Of a DNA stretch of 11,257 nucleotides, positions 5,551-11,257 are shown one piece after another. The stretch spans positions 1 through 11,257 of the forward strand of contig NBLK01000017.1 of NCBI GenBank assembly GCA_002084505.1, in the 5' to 3' direction. Source of the stretch: Rickettsiaceae bacterium 4572_127 (lineage in GTDB: Bacteria > Pseudomonadota > Alphaproteobacteria > Rs-D84 > NBLK01). The position numbers and the translations under genes were made by a program. Below the pieces are notes generated by a model. The model was not told the DNA's origin. It made no database searches and worked only from the letters and a program-made list of their open reading frames with translations. How positions within the stretch are numbered: position 1 is the first letter of the stretch; each line of letters opens with the position of its first letter.

Positions 5551-6582
5551 ATGGAAGAAATTGTTTTCCCAAGTAAAGTTAGAAAGTTTCGTAGAATGCG
5601 AGGCTATACAATGCAAGAACTTTGTGATTTTTTAGGTCTAAGTTTATCGCTTATGTCTAAAATGGAAAAAGGTTTTCGTCGAATCAGTCCAGCACAAATG
5701 GAGCAAATCTCTGAATTTCTAGATTGCAATATGAGTGATCTTTATATGAATGAAAAAGATGAAGGCTCTGAAATGATGGAAATCTGGAAAGAGGCAATAG
5801 AAAGAAGAAAAAGACATAATGAAGAAAATGGCCTGCGAGTTTTAGGGGCAGGGTTGCGATTTATCCGTTCCCAATTTGATTTTACAGTTGCTCAATTTGC
5901 TAAAAAAGCAGGAATGACATCTTCAGTTTATCATAGAATTGAAGCTTCTGAGAGAGAGATGTATGAATCAGAATTGGCTGGAATTTCACGAGCATTAGGA
6001 ATGATGCCTGAGGAATTTATTGAAGAAGTTTATAATCTTTATAAGTCGGGTGTTTTGGATAAATTTTCTGATAATTATAAAGCAGGTAGAGGAAAGCCAC
6101 ATGTTTCTCCATCTGCGAAAGGAATAGTTGCTCTTTCAAAAACTGTTTTTGGAAAAAATATATATAATTATTCTTCAAAAAAGATGGTAGCACTTTTAGG
6201 CGAAGGAACTGCTGACGGAAAACTTCAAATTGATAAAATGGCAGATGCTATGATTTTTGCTCCATTTCATATAAAAAAAAGAAAAAAACTTTATGCTGTG
6301 AAATCTCATCCTAAGGCTACAAAAAACATTCTCCCTGAACATGCAATTTATTTTATAAATAAAGATAGTGTTGTTATTGAAGGAGACTTAGCTATTGTTT
6401 TTGAAAAACATTTTGAAGAACATGATAAACATGAAGCAGAGGTTGTTAGTATAAGAAAAGAATCTGGAAAGTTAATAGCCGAATCTCATGCTAATGGAAA
6501 AAAATATGATGTTAAAGATTTGGAAAAAGGACGAATCCATAAAATTACTTTTATCTCACTTGATGCAAGCGAAGAGGAATGA
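5551..6582 (+). CDS. Transcriptional regulator with two XRE-type HTH domains and S24-like C-terminal domain
   Basis: A 343-residue probable DNA-binding protein. Residues 8-66 form one Cro/CI-type helix-turn-helix (VRKFRRMRGYTMQELCDFLG, then LSLMSKMEKG). Residues 98-158 form a second, more diverged one (LRFIRSQFDFTVAQFAKKAG, then SVYHRIEAS). After a linker, residues about 246-336 have the strand pattern of the LexA/CI S24 domain (LYAVKSHP...IEGDLAIVFEKH...IHKITFI). The nucleophilic Ser context (G-x-S-M) is missing, so autocleavage is unlikely and the domain may only mediate dimerisation. Start supported by GGAG 6 bases upstream. Its stop overlaps the next gene by 4 bases. Twin palindromes and a dispersed repeat precede it. 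Targets are unknown; autoregulation is inferred. The domain calls are by eye, the second HTH and S24-like ones less certain. Confidence 0.8.
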   Translation: MEEIVFPSKVRKFRRMRGYTMQELCDFLGLSLSLMSKMEKGFRRISPAQMEQISEFLDCNMSDLYMNEKDEGSEMMEIWKEAIERRKRHNEENGLRVLGAGLRFIRSQFDFTVAQFAKKAGMTSSVYHRIEASEREMYESELAGISRALGMMPEEFIEEVYNLYKSGVLDKFSDNYKAGRGKPHVSPSAKGIVALSKTVFGKNIYNYSSKKMVALLGEGTADGKLQIDKMADAMIFAPFHIKKRKKLYAVKSHPKATKNILPEHAIYFINKDSVVIEGDLAIVFEKHFEEHDKHEAEVVSIRKESGKLIAESHANGKKYDVKDLEKGRIHKITFISLDASEEE

Positions 6583-7151
6583 CTGAAATTTCAGAAATAA
6601 ATTTTACTACAAAAACAGGAGAGCAAATTGTAATTCGCTCTCCTAAAAAAACAGATTTTGAATCTTTCAATAGATTTATTAGAGGTGTTTCTGAGCAATC
6701 TTCTTTTACAAATCAATATCCAAATCAACCAGATAAGAACAAAGAAAGAACATTAAGCCAATGGAAAACAGCTAATACAACAAAAGAAAATTGTGTTTTA
6801 TTGGCTTTTTATAAAGGTGAAGTTATTGGAAGTTGTGGAATGTTTAGTAAGCACGATCACCCTTGGTTCAAAAAATCGGCATCGTTTGGAATGTCAGTAA
6901 GTAAGGCTTTTTGGAGAAAAGGAATCGGTGGAAAATTACTAAAATTGTTAATTAAACAGTGGGAAAAAGCTGAAATGAATCGCCTTGAAGGACTTGTAGA
7001 TACCAAAAATTTTCGCGGAATAAATTTATACTTAAATCATGGATTCAAAATTGAAGGACACCACAGAAGAGTTGCTGTAATTGATGGAAAATATAGAGAT
7101 AAATACACTATCGCCTTGGTTGTCGTCGGGAAAGTAAGAAATTATGAATGA
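6579..7151 (+). CDS. GNAT family N-acetyltransferase
   Basis: This 190-residue protein should transfer an acetyl group from acetyl-CoA to an unknown amine. Features seen: a beta-strand start with the IVIRSPKKTDFESFNRFI pattern (17-34), VLLAFYKGEVIGSCGMF (73-89), the acetyl-CoA binding motif around RKGIGGKLLKLLI (113-125), Asn144 and NLYLNHGFKIEGHHRRVAV (149-167). It ends with a DGKYRDKYTIAL segment (169-180) like that in RimJ/RimL-type and related amine acetyltransferases. Its ATG overlaps the stop of the double-HTH gene (ATGA), so translation is coupled and the two likely act or are regulated together. It is unlike the TacT-type GNAT at 2133-2603. Substrate cannot be named. Confidence 0.88.
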   Translation: MTEISEINFTTKTGEQIVIRSPKKTDFESFNRFIRGVSEQSSFTNQYPNQPDKNKERTLSQWKTANTTKENCVLLAFYKGEVIGSCGMFSKHDHPWFKKSASFGMSVSKAFWRKGIGGKLLKLLIKQWEKAEMNRLEGLVDTKNFRGINLYLNHGFKIEGHHRRVAVIDGKYRDKYTIALVVVGKVRNYE

Positions 7152-7172
7152 AAGAAAGTAACTCGATCTATC

Positions 7173-7222
7173 ACCCGCCCCTTGTGGGCGGGTCAAAATA
7201 TCTTTAGATATTTTGGGGCGGG
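7173..7222. repeat. GC-rich three-arm inverted repeat with nested AT hairpin
   Basis: ACCCGCCC (7173-7180) can pair perfectly with GGGCGGGT (7186-7193). The same arm extended to CCCGCCCC (7174-7181) can instead pair with GGGGCGGG (7215-7222). Between the second and third arms lies a perfect 9-base-pair AT hairpin (7195-7203 with 7206-7214). Two mutually exclusive GC stems are therefore possible. It sits between the GNAT and RhuM genes. It may terminate the upstream unit, act as an attenuator for the downstream operon, or be a dispersed palindromic element. Confidence 0.75.
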
Positions 7223-7261
7223 GTAAGAAATAATTCCTATTAGTTAAAAAGAAAGTTTGCT

Positions 7262-8251
7262 ATGAATAAATTTTTACTATACAAATCAGATACTGGTGAA
7301 GTTAAAGTTGATGTTTTATTGAAAAATGAAACAGTTTGGCTAGCTCAAAAAAAGATTGCGGAGCTTTTTAGTGTTCAAATCCCAGCGATCTCAAAACACC
7401 TAAAAAATATCTTTGAAACAAAAGAACTTTTAGAAAATTCAGTTATTTCCATTTTGGAAACAACTGCCGATGATGGTAAAAAATATAAAACAAAATTTTA
7501 TAATCTTAGTGTAATTATTGCAGTTGGATATCGTGTAAATTCCAACCGAGCAACACAGTTTCGTATATGGGCGACTAATACTTTGAAGGAATTTATTATA
7601 AAGGGCTACACGATGGATGTGGAGCGGTTGAAAAATCCTCAGCCTATTTTTGGTAAAGATTATTTTGAAGAGCAATTAGAAAAAATTCGTGATATTAGAA
7701 GTAGCGAACGAAGAGTTTATCAAAAAATTACAGACATTTATTCTCAATGTAGTATTGATTACAGCAGGGATTCAGAGACTACGAAAACATTTTTTGCGAC
7801 TGTTCAAAATAAACTCCATTGGACAATTACAAAACAAACAGCTCCTGAGATTATTAAATCTCGTGCGGATTCTGAAAAAGAAAATATGGGACTGACGACT
7901 TGGAAAAATGCTCCAAAAGGCAAAATTAGAAAGGCAGATGTTAGCACTGCGAAAAATTATTTGACTGAAAAAGAGCTGAAACCACTTAATCGGATTGTTT
8001 CTATGTATCTTGATTATGCAGAGCATCAGTCTGAGAGAAAAATCCAAATGACTATGAACGATTGGATTGAAAAACTAAATGCTTTTTTGAAATTTAATGA
8101 AGAAGATGTCTTGGAAAACTCAGGAAAAGTAACAGCAGAAATAGCTAAAATTTGTGCCGAAAAAGAATTTGAAAAATATAAAACTATCCAAGATAAAACA
8201 TTCGTATCCGACTTTGACGAAATGTTAAAAAAGTTAGAAATAAAGAAATGA
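7262..8251 (+). CDS. RhuM family protein
   Basis: A 329-residue member of the RhuM family, named after a gene in Salmonella pathogenicity island 3; its biochemical function is not established. It begins with the typical short beta segment (FLLYKSDTGEVKVDVLLKNE, 4-23). A helix-turn-helix-like stretch follows, WLAQKKIAELFSVQIPAISKH (26-46), suggesting nucleic-acid binding. The family core is YNLSVIIAVGYRVNSNRATQFRIWA (80-104) with LKEFIIKGYTMD (108-119). The C-terminal half is helical and charged (DYAEHQSERKIQMTMNDWI, 251-269), as in full-length family members, so the gene looks intact. Homologues are often in accessory regions. Its stop overlaps the vanW-like start by 4 bases. The ribosome-binding site is weak. 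Confidence 0.9.
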   Translation: MNKFLLYKSDTGEVKVDVLLKNETVWLAQKKIAELFSVQIPAISKHLKNIFETKELLENSVISILETTADDGKKYKTKFYNLSVIIAVGYRVNSNRATQFRIWATNTLKEFIIKGYTMDVERLKNPQPIFGKDYFEEQLEKIRDIRSSERRVYQKITDIYSQCSIDYSRDSETTKTFFATVQNKLHWTITKQTAPEIIKSRADSEKENMGLTTWKNAPKGKIRKADVSTAKNYLTEKELKPLNRIVSMYLDYAEHQSERKIQMTMNDWIEKLNAFLKFNEEDVLENSGKVTAEIAKICAEKEFEKYKTIQDKTFVSDFDEMLKKLEIKK

Positions 8252-9054
8252 AAAAAAGATCTTGGTTACGCTTATTTTTTGGAAAGATATTTTTTAAATA
8301 CAAAAGATATTTTCAATGGTATTTTTCAAATAAAAAGTTATCTAAATTTATTTCTAGTGAAAAATTAAAAAACAAAATCTTTACTCATAAATCTATTTTA
8401 ATGAGAAAGTTAAAATCTGTAGATATGTATTTACAGGAGAATAAAAAAACAAATTTGCGAATTGCTTCTGAAAAAATAAATAAAATTTTAATAAAACCAA
8501 ATGAGACCTTTTCTTTTTGGAAACTTGTTGGTAAAACAACTAAGAAAAAGGGATATTTAGAAGGACTAGTTCTTCACAATGGCACTCTTCAAAAAGGAAT
8601 TGGTGGTGGTTTATGCCAATTAGGTAATTTAATTTATTGGATTGCCTTACATTCTCCACTAGAAATTACAGAAAGATGGAGACACGGATATGATGTTTTT
8701 CCAGATGTAAAAAGAACTCAACCGTTTGGAAGTGGAGCGACTTTATCTTACAACTACATTGATCTTCAAATTTACAATCCAACTCAACAGAGTTTTCAAC
8801 TTTTGATTTGGCAAGATAGTCTTTATTTACAAGGAGAGCTTTTGAGTGATAAAATCGTTTCTTATGATTATGAAATTATAGAAAAAAAACATAAAATAAA
8901 ACAACATGTTTTAGGTTTTTATACAAGACATAATGAGATTTATCGAAATATAAAAGACAGAAATGGAAAAGTTTTAAAAACTGAATTTGTTACAAAAAAT
9001 GATGCAATTATGGTGTACAATCCTTTGATTGGAGATAAAAAAAATGAAAAATAA
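8248..9054 (+). CDS. VanW family protein
   Basis: A 268-residue VanW-domain protein. The family takes its name from an accessory gene of vanB-type glycopeptide-resistance clusters; its reaction is not established. The core is at about 60-200: NETFSFWKLVGKTTKKKGY (85-103), the Gly-rich IGGGLCQLGNLIYW (118-131), RWRHGYDVFPD (143-153) and the YNYIDLQIYNP strand (168-178). Nothing here indicates vancomycin resistance: no ligase or dehydrogenase genes are nearby. The N-terminus is basic and aromatic, without a clear signal peptide or membrane helix. Its start overlaps RhuM by 4 bases, and its end overlaps the SufS gene by 11 bases. Family assignment is firm, function open. Confidence 0.9.
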   Translation: MKKRSWLRLFFGKIFFKYKRYFQWYFSNKKLSKFISSEKLKNKIFTHKSILMRKLKSVDMYLQENKKTNLRIASEKINKILIKPNETFSFWKLVGKTTKKKGYLEGLVLHNGTLQKGIGGGLCQLGNLIYWIALHSPLEITERWRHGYDVFPDVKRTQPFGSGATLSYNYIDLQIYNPTQQSFQLLIWQDSLYLQGELLSDKIVSYDYEIIEKKHKIKQHVLGFYTRHNEIYRNIKDRNGKVLKTEFVTKNDAIMVYNPLIGDKKNEK

Positions 9055-10216
9055 TTTTCCAATTTTTACAAAAAATCCTGAATTAAGATATTTTGATTCT
9101 GCCGCGACAGCTCTAAAACCGCAAGTTTTAGTTGATTCTATCAGCAACTTTTATTCTTATGAAAATGCACCTGTTCATCGAGCAGGATATTTACTGGCTG
9201 GGAATGCTTCCGAAAAATATGAAAATGCTAGAAAAACAATTGCGAATTACTTGGGAGTTAGTGAAAAAAAAATAGCATTTACGAGCGGAGCGACAGATGC
9301 AATAAATAAGGTAGCAATTGCTTATTCTCAAAAAAAGTTAAACGGAATTTTAATTTCGGAAACTGAACATCATAGTAATTTTTTACCTTGGATGAACTTA
9401 GCAAGAACTAAAAAATGTGATTTTTTTATAGCTCCTTATAACTCTAAAACTTTTTATGATTTTGAGTTTATTGAAGAAAAATTAAAGACTAAAAAAATTA
9501 ATTTAATTGCGATTTCTGCTATGTCTAACGTGCTTGGGCAGACAGGTGATTTGAAAAAATTAGTTGATTTAGCCCACAAATATGGAGCGAAGATTCTGCT
9601 GGATGGAGCTCAACATATTTGTCATTCTGCCGAAATTAATTTAGAAAAACTAGGTTGTGATTTTTATGTTTTTTCAGGTCATAAACTTTATGCTCCAACG
9701 GGAATCGGAGTTTTGTATATTAAAAATCCTGAGGATTTAGAGCCTCCATTTTTAGGCGGAGGAATGATAGAAAATGTAGAAAAAAATAATTATACAACTG
9801 CTGATTTTCCGAAGAGTTGGGAGGCAGGGACTCCTTTTTCGGCACAGGCGATTGGGCTGGCAGAGGTTATGAAATGGCTAGAAAAAAACAACTTTGCCCA
9901 GCTGATTTTAGAAGAAGAAAAACTTGTGAAAATGTTGAAAAAAGGCTTGAAAAAACTAGGTGCAAAGATTTTAGGAACTGCAGAAAAATCTTTAGTTTCA
10001 TGTTCGTTTGAAGGCGTAAATTCTAACGATTTAGGAACTATGTTGGGCATGAAAAATATCTGTGTGCGAGCTGGAAAACATTGCGCTCATCCTCTACATT
10101 GTGCTTTGAATTTTTCAAAACCAACCCTTCGTTTTTCACTTGGAATCTACAACACAAAAGAAGATATTGAAGTCGCTCTTAAAGAAACAAAAAACACCTT
10201 GGAGAAATTAAAATGA
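9044..10216 (+). CDS. sufS: SufS-type cysteine desulfurase
   Basis: A PLP enzyme that takes sulfur from L-cysteine as an enzyme-bound persulfide for SUF iron-sulfur cluster assembly, usually handed on to SufE or SufU. In 390 residues it shows RYFDSAATALKP (15-26), TEHHSN, LLDGAQ, the PLP-lysine motif SGHKLYAPTGIG (Lys214) and the group II catalytic motif RAGKHCAHP (Cys347). The ATG at 9044 is preferred to an in-frame TTG at 9029, because GGAG at 9031-9034 then sits 9 bases upstream. It overlaps the VanW gene by 11 bases and the DUF481 gene by 4. sufBCD are not in the window and may lie elsewhere or beyond the right end. The length is slightly short for SufS (about 400-410). Confidence 0.94.
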   Translation: MKNNFPIFTKNPELRYFDSAATALKPQVLVDSISNFYSYENAPVHRAGYLLAGNASEKYENARKTIANYLGVSEKKIAFTSGATDAINKVAIAYSQKKLNGILISETEHHSNFLPWMNLARTKKCDFFIAPYNSKTFYDFEFIEEKLKTKKINLIAISAMSNVLGQTGDLKKLVDLAHKYGAKILLDGAQHICHSAEINLEKLGCDFYVFSGHKLYAPTGIGVLYIKNPEDLEPPFLGGGMIENVEKNNYTTADFPKSWEAGTPFSAQAIGLAEVMKWLEKNNFAQLILEEEKLVKMLKKGLKKLGAKILGTAEKSLVSCSFEGVNSNDLGTMLGMKNICVRAGKHCAHPLHCALNFSKPTLRFSLGIYNTKEDIEVALKETKNTLEKLK

Positions 10217-10956
10217 AAAAGATATTTATAATTTTATTGTTTTTCAGCACAGTTTCTCATGGAATTGTAAATATAGAAAAAGTGCGAAAAAAAGATTTTA
10301 AAGACGGATGGAAATTACAAAGCTCATTTAATTTTACTCATCTTTCTGGAAACTCCGAATCAAAAACTTACGAAGGAGAAGGACGCCTTGATTACAAAAA
10401 AGACAGCTCAAAATTATTGTTTTTAGGAGAGTTAGAGCAGGCAAAGGCCAATGGAAAAAACTATAAAAATTCAGGAAGTTTTCATACTAGATTTACTGAA
10501 AAAATAGGATCTTTTTATGCCACAGAAACTTTTGCTCAAACTGAATTTAATGACTTTATTTATTTAGAAGAACGCAATTTAATTGGTGCTGGATTACGGT
10601 TTACTTTTTTTGAAACACCTACTTTTAATCTTCATTTGGGAAATGGTTTTTTTTACGAAAAAGAAAGCCATGAAGAAGATTTTTATAACACAGAAATTAT
10701 TCGTTCTAGTAATTATTTATCCTTTCGATATGATAAAAAGAAACGGTTTTATATTGCTTCAACATCTTATTATCAAGTGGATTCTGGACGAGCTGATGAT
10801 TATAGAATTCTAGTAAATGCAACACTTGGTTTTCATTTAGCAGATAACATGAGCCTTGATTTTATTGTCGATTATAGGTATGATAATGAGCCTGTTTTGC
10901 ATTCTTTGGATCGTCAGGATTTAGAAATAAAAAATGGAATTACAATTTCATTTTAA
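10213..10956 (+). CDS. DUF481 outer-membrane beta-barrel protein
   Basis: A 247-residue exported protein of the DUF481 (YdiY-like) family, whose role is unknown beyond a salt-induced outer-membrane member in E. coli. It has a Sec signal peptide (MKKIFIILLFFSTVSHG), then alternating strands typical of a small beta-barrel. Examples are WKLQSSFNFTHLSGNSESKT at 33-52, the family hallmark, with further strands around 100-147 and 165-225. The chain ends in Phe (ITISF), the usual beta-barrel assembly signal. This requires an outer membrane, so the organism is Gram-negative. The start overlaps the sufS stop by 4 bases, and the next gene follows 8 bases after its stop. A barrel inside an iron-sulfur assembly operon is unexpected. 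Confidence 0.88.
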   Translation: MKKIFIILLFFSTVSHGIVNIEKVRKKDFKDGWKLQSSFNFTHLSGNSESKTYEGEGRLDYKKDSSKLLFLGELEQAKANGKNYKNSGSFHTRFTEKIGSFYATETFAQTEFNDFIYLEERNLIGAGLRFTFFETPTFNLHLGNGFFYEKESHEEDFYNTEIIRSSNYLSFRYDKKKRFYIASTSYYQVDSGRADDYRILVNATLGFHLADNMSLDFIVDYRYDNEPVLHSLDRQDLEIKNGITISF

Positions 10957-10964
10957 GGAAAAAA

Positions 10965-11257
10965 ATGACAGAAAAAATACATATCAAATCAATTGATGCC
11001 CCTGATTTTTCTACCTCTGTTGGGACTAAAAACACGACGGAAATTTGCCCTACAAAAGAGCACGTTATCAATGCAATTAAGACCGTTGAGGATCCAGACA
11101 TTGGGATAGATATTTATAATCTCGGATTGATTTACAACATTGATATTTCTAAATTTGGAGATGTAAAAATTGATATGAGTTTGACTTCGCCGACTTGTCC
11201 TTATGCTGAAAAACTAGTTCATGATACTGCCCATGCAATTGCAGAACTTAATGAGGC
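10965..11257 (+). CDS. SufT-like DUF59 iron-sulfur assembly protein (cut by window end)
   Basis: The first 97 residues of a DUF59/MIP18-family protein, which assists maturation of iron-sulfur proteins; members of this type are commonly encoded in SUF operons. Visible after a poorly conserved 25-residue start are KEHVINAIKTVEDPDIGIDI (31-50), the hallmark YNLGLIYNIDI (51-61), and MSLTSPTCPYAEKL (71-84), whose Cys78 matches the conserved Cys of the family. The ATG at 10965 has AAGGAA immediately upstream, overlapping the DUF481 stop. The reading frame is still open at the window end, with perhaps 20-30 residues missing. The gene sits downstream of sufS with only the DUF481 gene between. Confidence 0.88.
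   Translation, partial: MTEKIHIKSIDAPDFSTSVGTKNTTEICPTKEHVINAIKTVEDPDIGIDIYNLGLIYNIDISKFGDVKIDMSLTSPTCPYAEKLVHDTAHAIAELNE

Noticed and set aside
7439..8047. Minus-strand and +2-frame readings inside the RhuM gene
   Set aside because: They lie wholly within a gene with clear family similarity and show no start signals or recognisable domains.
8248..9054. Vancomycin-resistance cluster
   Set aside because: Only a VanW-domain gene is present; no VanH, VanA/B ligase, VanX or VanRS genes are nearby, and the host appears Gram-negative.
1..11257. CRISPR arrays, tRNA or rRNA genes
   Set aside because: No regularly spaced repeats, cloverleaf sequences or rRNA-like stretches were seen on either strand.

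Overview
The window is AT-rich bacterial chromosome, mostly housekeeping genes with two accessory-looking segments. A Gram-negative host, probably an AT-rich alphaproteobacterium (possibly host-associated), is suggested by four things: ribosomal protein S16 with a long Lys/Glu/Ala tail, an rpmF-plsX pair, a SufS plus SufT-type (DUF59) iron-sulfur cluster, and an outer-membrane beta-barrel ending in Phe. This placement is inference; no rRNA is present.

Layout. Positions 1-112 hold a short dispersed repeat next to the 3' end of rpsP (minus strand, 113-628). A roughly 390-bp intergenic region with a possible heat-shock promoter separates rpsP from divergent dnaJ (plus, 1021-2127). Converging on dnaJ is a minus-strand set. 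In transcription order it is ruvB (5104-4100), rpmF (4023-3856), plsX (3834-2821), a 61-aa small protein (2790-2605) and a TacT-like GNAT acetyltransferase (2603-2133). The last two look like a toxin-antitoxin pair whose antitoxin has no visible DNA-binding half. They have their own near-consensus promoter overlapping the plsX stop codon.

The 446 bp between ruvB and the next gene hold two near-identical perfect palindromes, two 12-bp direct repeats and a second copy (73 of 80 bases identical) of the repeat at 25-104. Then come plus-strand genes. The first is an unusual regulator with two XRE-type helix-turn-helix domains and an S24-like tail (5551-6582), coupled by a 4-bp overlap to a second GNAT acetyltransferase (6579-7151). 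After a GC-rich three-arm inverted repeat (7173-7222) comes a tightly packed run: RhuM-family protein, VanW-family protein, SufS cysteine desulfurase, DUF481 outer-membrane protein and SufT-like DUF59 protein. The last is cut by the window end.

How they work together. RuvB (recombination), RpmF (ribosome), PlsX (phospholipid synthesis), DnaJ (chaperone) and S16 (ribosome) are core functions. SufS and the SufT-like protein belong to SUF iron-sulfur cluster assembly. The RhuM, VanW and DUF481 genes share their transcription unit without an obvious biochemical link. The most interesting places are the twin-operator double-HTH/GNAT unit, the shortened antitoxin with a possibly leaderless promoter, and the mixed RhuM-VanW-SUF-porin-like operon.
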